From: Leptoclinus maculatus
Lineage: Eukaryota; Chordata; Actinopteri; Perciformes; Stichaeidae
Length of the DNA stretch: 64,000 bases
Assembly: GCA_032191485.1 (NCBI GenBank)
Contig: JAVDOI010000011.1
Coordinates: 2,451,438-2,515,437 of the forward strand
Direction of reading: 5' to 3'
Position numbers and translations under genes: made by a program. Each line of letters opens with the position of its first letter. Within the stretch, counting starts at the first letter, position 1. The notes under the pieces were generated by a model. It was not told where the DNA came from and did no database searches. It was given only the letters and a program-made list of their open reading frames with translations. This document shows, piece by piece, positions 55,046-64,000 of this stretch.

Positions 55046-58000
55046 GTTGGTGGTGTCACAGTGTGATAGGATTCATGCACAGGTCAGGTCTTTGAGGTGC
55101 GTGTGCACGAGGGACAGCGGTCAGCTGTTACACGTGCACTGAAGAAGATGCAGATGCCCGCAAGGTACAATGTCCCTGAATGTGTAAAGTAGCCAGGTTT
55201 CATTATATCTGCAGCTGCACTCTTTATTGCTGTTGGTTCAGGGGTTTGGATGTAGTTTATTATACTTTCAATATTGAGTAATATGACTTATAATGGTTTA
55301 AATATGCAGTAATAAACTGAAGACGCTCATCACAAGATGGCCTGCAATTTTTTAATTTTATTTTATATAGTTCAAAACCTAAAAGATATTTAATTTATGA
55401 TGATATAAGAGAGGAAATTATATATTAAAATTCATGGCAGTTTGTATTCATAGATGACATGATTGGATGACTATTCAATTTATTGCAAATAGATTTTCTA
55501 TTTATCGATAGTTTGACAGATTAAGAGTTTAACCGTTTCAGCACATCATTTCTATCTGCATTCTTCCAGTCAGTCTGGGATTTGAACCAGCAACCTTCTG
55601 CTTTAAAAAGACCTGCTTCCTAAACCCTTCAGGCTACTTCCACCAAATTGTCTCTGCTGCTTGTCATCCGTCTCTCTTCTTTACATTTGCCTCCCAAATC
55701 ATATTAAGCATTAAAAAACAAAACGATCTGCTCTCTCCTGTCTGTTTCTGCAGTTTATTTAATAAAGCAGCACCATCATTAATAATACATATGTATAAAG
55801 TGTGTCCATCCCGGTGAACCTTTGACTCGTGTCCTCCGTAGAGTCGCTGGCCCAGTGGAAAGCCGAGGGGAAAGTGGCAGTGTGGCTCCGGGTGCCCATC
55901 TCTCTGAGCCGGTGTGCTGCCGCCGCCTCCGCTCACGGCTTCACCTTCCACCACACCAAACACGACCACGCCGTGCTGGCCCTCTGGTTGGGAGACGGGG
56001 AGAGCCGGCTGCCGGGGTTCGCGACTCACCAGATCGGAGTGGCAGGTAGAGATGTCTTAGCCTGAGGGGTCATTCTTGACTTATAATAATATTACCTAAA
56101 AAAAGGCCAGCTTTTTACAGAGCTTTCAACTACAGCAGATGGGGTTTGTCATGGATCTGATGATGACCATGACATGCAGCTGAAAGCTCTGGAAAAGAGA
56201 TGAATTTAAGTTAAGATCATCATTTATTTACAGCACTTGTCAACAACTCTGTTGCCTTTTTGTTCCTTTCAGCACTCGTGCTATAAATACATAATCACAA
56301 TCTTTACATCATTCTTTATCGTCCATACTAAAAAATGAAATGTCAACAAATTCTTAGATACAGAACACAACATTAAAGAAATAATCTGAGCCTGTTAAAG
56401 TTAAAGACACAGCTTCTATAGAGACGGGCGAGAAACACCAAGCAGCACATAGGATATACAATATATACAACAACATAGAATACGTAACAATAGATAAACG
56501 CGACGTAAACAATAGTCTTCAGCCATCAAAGAACAATAGAGCTGAAGCTTTAAGCTGATTAATTGCTTTCTTTATTGACATAAAATGTATCGGCAATAAT
56601 GACAATAACTGTAAAAATCTCTCAATTCACTGTTCACAAGATATGGAGGCGTGATTTAAAATGATGAATCCAGTCTTTTGCTACTTTAAAATAATGTATA
56701 AGTAGCTGTGATCAAATATATTTAAGGCCGGGGGGGCCTGTGTGTCTGTTATGCATTTTTCAACTTTGGCCCATTTCTTTAGTGGAAATAGAAGTCCACT
56801 CATCAGGATTGTGAGTGTGCTAACGTTTGTGATCGTCCAGCAGAGGGCAGAGTGTCGTCTTTTACCTCTTTTTTTTTAACAGCGGATGAACATGAAGCAT
56901 GTCAGAACATGTCCAGAGCATCCTTCAGTGTGGAAGGGGTCCAGAAATTCCCCTTTTTTTTTTGTTGCCAGAATGCCCCGGTACAAACACTGATGACACC
57001 GAGGTTAGGAATCTGAAATACAGAGCTGTTTACACGATCTGATACTTGTTTGCTCGGCCGCACGCAGCTTCATATTACACAAGAGAATAGCACGTAATGT
57101 ACAGTCAGTCAATGAAAGAGCAGTTACATGTGCCCCAGAAGGCTTTCAAACCGTCCAACCGGAAACCCAAAATGACCTCCACTGACTGTTACAACAGTGA
57201 GAAGTAATGCAAGTTAACTTGCTGCCGCCAGGTAACAAGGTAGATGGTATTCTGAGAACAAGTGTGTTCTGCAGCATCTCCAGCTGTGAGGCGGGCGTTA
57301 ACATTCTACATTCATATTTTAGATGCACGACATAGATTAGTCCCAAACGGTCGATCGATGCTCACGCCAGCAGTGACGTGTTCCATCATTTAGTCTGCAG
57401 CTCAGCAGAACATGTTGAAGTGAGCGGTACCGCGTCAGCCCAACTGAAGGTTGAGTAAGCTGCCCTTTAAACGAGAAATAAAGGAAATGCTTTTTTGGCT
57501 CACATGTGATGAATTAGCATCATTAACGTGAAATCATAAGGAGCGTTTCATCACCTGGTGACTCACTGAAACTGTAATAATTGCATTTTGGACAGCGTTC
57601 ACTCTTTTCAATGCCTTCACCCCGTCTTGCAGTACAGCATGAGTAAAAACTAGAACACAAGACTTAATCCTGAACAAATACTATTGTTTTCATGGAAACC
57701 TCAGCAACCAAATCAAGATCCTGGACATAAGAAACTAGGATAATTAGTATTCTGTAATGAAATCCATCACAAGTGATGTAGAGCGGCGCTCAATCAGCAT
57801 TGTGACCTCGTGGTGACCTCATGGTACTCCCCAGATGTTGCTGTGACCCTATAATTACTGCCTACGTGAAATATGGATGAAGAGAAGACATCAAACTGTG
57901 TTGTGGCTCAGAAACCAGCCGTGACCTCAAGCGATTAACAGGTTGGGTTTTTCTTTTTTACTACAGAACCCACATATCCCCTGTGATGATTGCTCATCAT

Positions 58001-61000
58001 AATTCATATTTCTCCTTGTGAGCATTTTGTTTCCTGCACTGAAGGCTACATAATGATAGCCTCCGTTAGCAGCAGCCAGACCTCCTCCCGTGCAGCGCCA
58101 TGGATCGGTGGATGACATCAGTTTCCACTTGGAGGTCCAAGTCGGGCCTTTAAGACTTAAGACGACCCATCCCTCTTTTTACACATCTGTGACATTCATT
58201 TAAGGAGGCCCTCCCTCTGTTCTCAGACATCAATGTGCTCTGTTCTCCACTATTTTGGAAAACTAACAAGTTTGTCCGTGTTTGCTCTAAATGTAATGCT
58301 GACATTAAAGAAAGTTAGCGGCTAGCCGGTGAACGCAGCGTTTAGCAGCTCAAGAGCCAATCAGAACGCGTATAAACACTGAAGCCTCTGGATGTGTTCT
58401 GACGTTACACGACATACTCTGAAGCATATTAAGGGAGCACAGTGAGAGTACTTTAAAACTGTAAATCACCTATGGTGGACCTTTTTGTTAGGTTTTTCTT
58501 TGGTATAACAGTTTGAGAAGTGGAATCAACTTGAATCCTTTTAAATGAAGAGCAACAAGCCCATGTTATTGTTATTTATTCCACTGGTTTGTCCGTGGAC
58601 TTTATTGATCGTCTACATCAGCGACGTGTTAAAAATAAATCTCTCGCTGCCATGACACAGCTCCGGGCTTCTTCCTCCACCTGGTGAAGGGTTAATGTGT
58701 CCAACCTCATGATTAACTTTGAACTAGACTGCCAACAGGTCTCCATTTTAAATAATTGTTCTTACAGTAACTACTTCAGTGCACTGGGGACATACGTGCT
58801 TCCAAAATATGTGAAATAAATGTCTTTTGATTGATTGATTCGTTTTGCAGGTGCAGTCGTTGATGAATCGAATGGAAAAGTTCTTGTGGTCCAAGACAGA
58901 AACAAGGTAAATGTGTCACCATATAGAGAGACCATATTAATTGAATAAAATTAAGATGTTCTTAGTTTTATTTTCAGTAAATGAATGTATGCGTTGGCTG
59001 TAGTCTTGCTACTTTCCTCCAGGAAACTGTGAAATCTAGGAAAAATATTACTTTGGTTATTCCCGAATAGGAATGTAGCATATGAAAAGGCTGAGCACAG
59101 AGCTGTTATTATTCATATTAGGTACAGTTGACAGCAAGACACATTTCTCAAAAGGAAAAATTCTGACATATTTTGGAAGGTTAAAAATGACTTTTGGCTG
59201 CTCGTTCACCAGCTCTTTCCTGACTGAGCCAGAAAGCAATATTAGACTCTGACCCTTCCGTCCACAGTATAATACATACAACATAGAGCCAATGAGGCAG
59301 CAGGAGTGCTAAAAACACTTGTGATTAGTTGTGTTTATTCCGTGAGTTGTATGTTGCCTCTGTTGATCCGCACAACATTAGCTGACCTCAAGCAAACACG
59401 GTGTTTACATGAGCCGAATGCTAACCGCTCTGTGAGTGTGTGCCTCTGTCCTCTGTGAGTGTGTGCCTCTGTCCTCTGTGAGTGTGTGCCTCTGTCCTCT
59501 GTGAGTGTGTGCCTCTGTCCTCTGTGAGTGTGTGCCTCTGTCCTCTGTGAGTGTGTGCCTCTGTCCTCTGTGAGTGTGTGCCTCTGTCCTCTGTGAGTGT
59601 GTGCCTCTGTCCTCTGTGAGTGTGTGCCTCTGTCCGCTCTCACAAAGATTGCGCCGTGACGCCGCAATTTAGAAACCAATTATGATTTAAGATATAAATC
59701 ACAAAAGCACAAAGTGTGCATTTTGTAGCTGTAGTTCTGATAAAGGCAGCAGCTCCTGTACTTAATTCAAACATTATATTTTGTAATGTGACCACACGTC
59801 ATCACCACTGCTGCTAAAGCTGACAGGAATTCAAAGCATCAAGCGTCCCGGCGCTGAGCGTACTCATGTGACACGAGATACACCAGTGTGCACTAGATCT
59901 TATGCACAGTGTGACTGTAGCTCCCTTCACAGCGAGCCACCATTAAATGATAAGATGTCAACGGCCCCCAAAGCACAAAACACCAGCACAGGGTCACGGT
60001 GGTCCCCACGGGTACGAGGATGAAAATCACGTAAACGTCCCAATACCTGTGTCACTGAAGAGGAACTAATAGTGTAGAAATGAGGCGATTATTGATGAGA
60101 CAATAAGCAAAGAAAAAAACACCAGAATACAATTTAAGATTGATTAAAGTAATATTCTCCGCATGGAGAAATAGCTCATTGGTAACTGAATATTTTAGGC
60201 TCTTTTGACTGTTGATTGAACAAAACAATTAGTTTGAGGATGAATTAACTTCGGGTTCTGTGGAAGCTTCATAGATAATGAAAACTAGAGACTATCTGGC
60301 AATGGGATCACAACAGCTGCCACTTTGGTCCAGGGGTGTAAAGTGCCCCCCCCCCCCCCCCCCCCCTTATACACAGTCTATGGTGTGCCCCCCTTGCTCG
60401 GACCTTCGTCAAACTCGTCCTTCATTTTTATCTCAACTACACACCTGTAAAGTTGTGTGACTGCATCTTGCACACTTGGCAAAGTACTCCAGCACCACAT
60501 TAAGCCATGGACACACACACACACACACACACACAGACTCACAAGGTGAAAACAAATAACAGCATCGCTGTCGCAGCTGGTAATGATCCTTAGTTGCAAC
60601 ACTGTGTATCAAAGAGCAGAGAGTCTGAGCCACTTTAACAGGATCTCATGTGCCATCATTCATTGCCACGGAGCCGTCAAACGGGCAAAAGGCGAACATC
60701 CAGAGGAAGAAAACATTTCAGAGTTCAGACGTCTGCTGGAAGGAAAATAAATAATCAGTTTCAATAATGTACTGCAAGACCCAGTACTTTAAACATAGTT
60801 TATAACTGACAGACAACATGTGTGCCAGCCGGGAGTCTTCTGCATTTAATGTGTCTTAATGGGTTTTGTCCAGAAGCAGAGGGAAACAGTTAGTGGCCTT
60901 GAAGAGTTTTATCTCTTCCTCTCCTCCTCCTCCTCCTCCTCATCGAGCTGTTTACTGGAAACAAGCCTTCTCCAGTAAGAGTCTGGCCCTTGGCAGCAGC

Positions 61001-62682
61001 AGAGTCTCTGGCAGACTGAACCAGTTCAGAGCTCACGGAGGGTTTACGCACTTCCTGTAAACAAACCGGGACGTTATCGCTCTCACATCAGCACAACACA
61101 CGACTGACAAGATCCCCAGTGGACCGAAGTGATTTCATCCAATTAATTTAACCAGCGTCCGATCATTCCCCTGTAGATTCAGCATGAACAGTTTGTGCAT
61201 GTTTTTGTTATTATTTTCACATTTAGCTCAGGATGAGACGTTTTACTCTGAAAAACCACACTGATTAGAGTTAAAGAAATTCCCTTTATTACTTCCTTTT
61301 CCAGCACATTTTACAAACCGCTCCAAACATGTATAGCATCCTGTCGACATGAAAGTAAATGCTGTAGTGCACCTGTGTTCCTCACAAAGAGAGAGAATTT
61401 GCTAAACAAGGAAAATCTAAGATGAAATAGCATTTCTTGAAAATAAAAGCACTGCATACAAAATTCTTTAGGTAACTACAAAAATATATATACACAACAC
61501 TGACATCATAACTTAACCAGCAGCATACTGTTATTAAATATCAAAGTGGTGAAACAGTTTTTGAAGACACACTTCACCGCATCAAATGTAGAAGTCTAAA
61601 TATATGACATGAACGGACGCTCGGATCAGAGCATCCAACATCTCTCTGCCTGTTTGATAATCACTTCAGATACATACGATCATCCTTTGAACACAATATC
61701 TATTAAAAACAAAACTACTGTTACACTGTAAGACCACGCCACCGATTTAAAGACAGAAGAACTGGACGGCACTGATTCTATGATTAAAAACGAGACTAAA
61801 ATGAACATTTATTTAAAGTATACATGTCAAGATACATTTACAGCAGTGCCATCTATCACGATGGATGTTAAATGTTTAACTCTGCCTCGTATTTCAGACG
61901 AAGAATGCTTGGAAGTTCCCCGGCGGCTTGTCTGATCCGGGAGAGAATATTGGTGAGTGTCGAAAAACAACTATAGTACAGTACATCTAGAGAAATCCTA
62001 CGACTTTAGTGTTACGCTTAAAAGGTGATACATTCATTTGAACTGTACAAAATAAGGCACACAATATATACGCTAAGATAACCGTTATCTCTAAAGTCAC
62101 CTTTTCTATTTTTTTTACATTTTAAAAGCAGCTTTAATATTGTATACGTGACCCATCCCAAAAAAGCAGCGTTAAACGTTCGTCTTTACAAAAAATATAT
62201 ATGTATTTTCTAAACAGTCTGCAAGGCGACTCTGACAAGGGACCGTGAACATATTCCTTTTTGTCCGGATCTTTAAAATGCTTAATCTTTAAACGCTTGT
62301 TTTTTTTCCAGGTGCCACTGCTGTCCGTGAGGTCTTCGAGGAGACCGGCGTTCACTCCGAGTTCAGGTCTCTGCTCAGCATCCGGCAGCAGCACAACCAC
62401 CCCGGCGCCTTCGGCATGTCGGACATGTACATCATCTGCCGACTCGGCCCGCTCAGCTACGACATCGACTTCTGCACCCAGGAGTGTCTGCGCTGCGAGT
62501 GGCTGGAGCTCGCCGAGCTGGCGAAGACCGACCACACGACGCCCATCACCGCTCGCGTGGCCGGGCTTCTGCTCCGCGGCCTGGAGCGAGGCTTCGGGGA
62601 GATCGACCTCGCCATGGAGGAGCTTCCCGCCGTCTACTCGGGGAAGTTCTACCAGCTGTACCACAGGCAGCTGAAATGCTAG
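54793..62682 (+). CDS. nudt6: nudt6, Nudix hydrolase 6 (complete, five coding exons)
   Basis: Five plus-strand exons join in phase into 312 residues, close to human NUDT6 (316). The family has a Nudix fold; its physiological substrate is not settled, and its transcript is known as the FGF2 antisense gene. Seen: an N-terminus rich in Arg/Ala/Ser without acidic residues for about 45 residues (probable mitochondrial leader), a pre-Nudix domain with GDRFGGVTVNLA (about 54-65) and an AVWLRVPI / GFTFHH segment, then the Nudix domain. The Nudix box at residues 181-203 fits G-x5-E-x7-REVFEETGV exactly, so catalytic Glu residues E196, E199 and E200 are present. It is head to head with afg2a and tail to tail with fgf2, as in mammals. 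No AATAAA or ATTAAA was seen on the plus strand between the stop codon and the window end, so the 3' end is undefined. Confidence 0.95.
55046..55841 (+). other. nudt6 intron 1
   Basis: About 0.8 kb, AT-rich; contains a reversed tRNA-derived SINE fragment at 55570-55645. Confidence 0.8.
55570..55645 (-). mobile_element. tRNA-derived SINE head (minus strand)
   Basis: Minus strand reads AGCAGAAGGTTGCTGGTTCA then AATCCCAGACTG; the B box spans 55577-55588. Lies in nudt6 intron 1. Confidence 0.6.
55842..56045 (+). CDS. nudt6: nudt6 coding exon 2
   Basis: 204 bases, acceptor CTCCGTAG|AGTCG, donor GTGGCAG|GTAGAG. Encodes ESLAQWKAEGKVAVWLRVPI through LPGFATHQIGVA, the pre-Nudix domain; human has LPGYASHQVGVAG. 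Confidence 0.93.
56046..58850 (+). other. nudt6 intron 2
   Basis: 2.8 kb of AT-rich sequence; no exon, array or intact element recognised. Confidence 0.8.
58851..58906 (+). CDS. nudt6: nudt6 coding exon 3
   Basis: 56 bases, acceptor CGTTTTGCAG|GTGCA, donor AACAAG|GTAAAT. Encodes GAVVDESNGKVLVVQDRNK, the first Nudix beta strands. Too short to be seen as an open frame; placed by homology and phase. Confidence 0.92.
59428..59634. repeat. 23-bp minisatellite, 9 copies
   Basis: Nine tandem, nearly identical 23-bp units of the form CTCTGTGAGTGTGTGCCTC plus TGTC in nudt6 intron 3. The period is not a multiple of three, so the minus-strand open frame cycles through three reading frames with a 23-residue period. 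Confidence 0.97.
60344..60366. repeat. poly-C run, about 23 bases
   Basis: C homopolymer in nudt6 intron 3; (CA)n follows at 60511-60535. Confidence 0.93.
61285..61290 (-). terminator. candidate distal fgf2 poly(A) signal inside nudt6 intron 3
   Basis: Minus-strand AATAAA followed downstream by a GT/T-rich stretch, in an AU-rich region typical of long 3' UTRs. Another hexamer lies at 61808-61813. If used, fgf2 transcripts would run antisense across nudt6 exons 5 and 4. Confidence 0.25.
61898..61952 (+). CDS. nudt6: nudt6 coding exon 4 (first part of Nudix box)
   Basis: 55 bases, acceptor GTATTTCAG|ACGAAG, donor ATTG|GTGAGT. Encodes TKNAWKFPGGLSDPGENI; the Nudix box starts at Gly181 and is split between this exon and the next. 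Confidence 0.93.
61953..62311 (+). other. nudt6 intron 4
   Basis: 359 bp, AT-rich, splits the Nudix box. If fgf2 uses a distal poly(A) site, this would also be fgf2 3' UTR. Confidence 0.8.
62312..62682 (+). CDS. nudt6: nudt6 coding exon 5 (rest of Nudix domain, stop)
   Basis: 371 bases to TAG at 62680-62682, acceptor TTTTTTCCAG|GTGCC. Encodes GATAVREVFEETGVHSEF, then LLSIRQQHNHPGAFGMSDMY, ECLRCEWLELAELAKT and a C-terminus ending YHRQLKC. Third codon positions are strongly GC-rich compared with the AT-rich flanks. Confidence 0.95.
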
Positions 62683-63229
62683 CGAGCCATCAACCACCCG
62701 ACGGAAGGGGCGGGTAGCGTATCACGGGCTAGCTGTGTTGACATACGGTTGTCAGCATTACTCATATTTAAAGTGTATTCATGACTGTTTGGTTTGCAGT
62801 GAGAAATATGATGCAAAACTATAAGAAAACACTTTTGTGTTTTTTTTAAAGATATGCCACTGTGGTGCCTGCAAGACTGCAGAGTTTTATACGGTTCATT
62901 TAACATTTCTTTGGCGGCCATGTTGGAAATCCACATCTGTTGGGCAGTAGTAGCTGCCAGCAGCAGATTCCTTTCTTTTTTCTTTAATTCTGCTGTATTT
63001 TTAAACAGGGAACAGATACAAGCTAACCACCAGCGTCGGCTGACCGTTTGTTGGCGAAGCCAACGTTAGTGGCAAGAAGTTGCAATATTCATATTGGCTG
63101 ACTGACCAAAGGGACTGGTCAGAGAGGTCTCAGTCATCTTTTTAGGTCACGTTAACTGCCTTTTATGTTGTTTTATCTCTTATTAAGAAAGGTAGAAGTT
63201 ATGTTCTGGTGCCATGCAACGTGGATTGT

Positions 63230-63235
63230 TTTATT
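63230..63235 (-). terminator. candidate fgf2 poly(A) signal
   Basis: AATAAA on the minus strand, about 555 bases after the fgf2 stop codon and the closest canonical hexamer to it. Use here would end fgf2 short of the nudt6 coding exons. Inferred from the hexamer alone. Confidence 0.4.
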
Positions 63236-63504
63236 TTTTGCACAAATCTAAAGTGATACACTAACAAGCTCAGGTAATCTGTAACGTATCCGTTAAGTGT
63301 ACCGAGTACTTCTTGGGTTTGGGATCTTAGCGGGTTTAGTGTGTTTTACTTTGTCAAACAATGTTGGATCACAACATTCTAAAATTCAGTTACGTAGTTG
63401 AAGTCCTTCACTCTTATAAAGTTATAATAATGTAAGAGTTGAGTTCTTATGTTGGACACGACGTCTCTCAGCTAAACTCGGACTGTTCTGTTGGTCACAA
63501 GCCA

Positions 63505-63620
63505 ACCGGTAGGAAGCAGACTTGTCGTCAAAAGGTTGCCGCTTTAAATCCTTCAGCCAGAGAGGGAAGACCTGCGTGGGTTAAATGAACACTGCCGTAC
63601 TTGAGCAAGGCACCGGGGCT
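63505..63620 (+). mobile_element. tRNA-derived SINE, degenerate
   Basis: AAGCAGACTTGTCGTCAAAAGG TTGCCGCTTTAAATCC, then GGGTTAAATGAACACTGCCG and TACTTGAGCAAGGCACC: the A/B-box region and body of a fish SINE, decayed in the B box. It lies in the presumed fgf2 3' UTR, antisense to that gene. Confidence 0.6.
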
Positions 63621-63787
63621 GGTTTTGAAAGTAAAAGCTGAGAAAGAGAGCGGACACGTTGGGGATCAGACAGTCGGAAAGCATCACAGCTATTTTGGGC
63701 AACGTCGATGGAACACTTTGTCTTCGTTGCCGTCACATCTTCTTTCTTTGTTGCCGCCACTGAGACGTTCATGTTTTCTCAAACAGA

Positions 63788-63973
63788 TTAGCACTTGGCA
63801 GACATGGGAAGAAAAAGAATGGCCTTTTGACCCGGTCCAGTTTTGCTTCCAGACTTGTACTGGCCAGTCCGCTTCAGTGCCACGTACATGTTGGGGTACT
63901 TCCTGGAGCGGTAGGTGTTGTAGTTGTTGCTCTCGAGCCGCTCGAAGAAGTAGCATTCATCTGTAGCCCGTCT
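63788..63973 (-). CDS. fgf2: fgf2, last coding exon (partial gene)
   Basis: Minus-strand exon with acceptor CTCTCTCCAG|AGACGG and stop TAA at 63790-63788; 61 residues, phase 0. It encodes the third part of the FGF beta-trefoil: RRATDECYFFERLESNNYNT, then YRSRKY, and TGPGQKAILFLPMSAKC at the end. Human FGF2 exon 3 starts KCVTDECFFFERL and ends PMSAKS. FGF2 is a heparin-binding growth factor exported without a signal peptide; the basic ALKRTGQYKSGSKTGPGQK segment is the heparin-binding loop. The Trp of human FGF2 just before YVALKR is Met here. Exons 1-2 lie to the right of the window. Confidence 0.95.
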   Translation of the reverse strand, partial: RRATDECYFFERLESNNYNTYRSRKYPNMYVALKRTGQYKSGSKTGPGQKAILFLPMSAKC

Positions 63974-64000
63974 CTGGAGAGAGACACAGAGTTAATTTAA

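Larger units (their letters stand above)
58907..61897 (+). other. nudt6 intron 3
   Basis: 3.0 kb holding the 23-bp minisatellite, a poly-C run (60344-60366), a (CA)n tract (60511-60535) and a (CTC)n tract (60928-60943). Its last 0.7 kb is AU-rich and resembles 3' UTR sequence when read on the minus strand. Confidence 0.75.
62683..63787. other. nudt6/fgf2 convergent 3' interval
   Basis: 1.1 kb between the two stop codons, presumably the 3' UTRs of both genes. It contains a SINE remnant (63505-63620) and the proximal fgf2 AATAAA on the minus strand; no canonical plus-strand hexamer was seen. Confidence 0.7.

Noticed and set aside
59335..59679. 114-codon minus frame with HTHRGQR/HSQRTEA repeats
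   Set aside because: Produced by the 23-bp tandem repeat cycling through three frames within nudt6 intron 3.
62134..62697. 187-codon minus-strand frame opposite nudt6 exon 5
   Set aside because: Antisense shadow of GC-rich nudt6 coding sequence; the plus-strand frame has clear Nudix homology.

Overview
The window is a piece of a vertebrate chromosome, almost certainly from a teleost fish. Genes are split by GT-AG introns, the spacers are full of long (CA)n arrays, poly-C/poly-G runs and decayed tRNA-derived SINEs, and two interspersed repeats resemble ones I know from many fish genomes. The gene order afg2a (SPATA5), nudt6, fgf2 is the same as on human chromosome 4q. No prokaryotic feature, intact transposon or new protein system was found.

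Layout. From 1 to 54,138 lies most of afg2a on the minus strand. Fifteen coding exons could be placed at splice-site resolution and join into one open frame of 783 codons. The last roughly 110 codons of the family (the end of the second AAA+ domain) were not found, so intron 15 probably fills 1-24,597 and runs off the left edge. Introns 10 (11.1 kb), 11 (6.2 kb), 12 and 14 are also long. The 654 bp from 54,139 to 54,792 separate the start codons of afg2a and nudt6, which point away from each other and probably share a promoter. nudt6 is complete on the plus strand (five coding exons, 54,793-62,682, 312 residues, with a perfect Nudix box). At the right edge the last coding exon of fgf2 lies on the minus strand (63,788-63,973), tail to tail with nudt6, as in the known FGF2/NUDT6 antisense pair.

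How the genes relate. afg2a encodes a double-AAA+ ATPase of the ribosome-maturation AFG2 type, nudt6 a Nudix hydrolase with a probable mitochondrial leader, and fgf2 a heparin-binding growth factor. They are not a pathway. Their links are a shared promoter (afg2a/nudt6) and antisense 3' ends (nudt6/fgf2).

Most unusual structures: a 1.06 kb nearly pure purine, triplet-phased tract in afg2a intron 11, about 370 bp upstream of the in-frame exon carrying the D2 Walker A motif; a 20-copy, 27-bp minisatellite in intron 10 with a CAGCTG E-box in nearly every unit; a GC-AG intron 10; a 9-copy 23-bp minisatellite in nudt6 intron 3; and (TA)12 ending five bases before the nudt6 start codon. Several unique intronic stretches rich in homeodomain/POU-like sites may be conserved enhancers, but this cannot be tested from one sequence.
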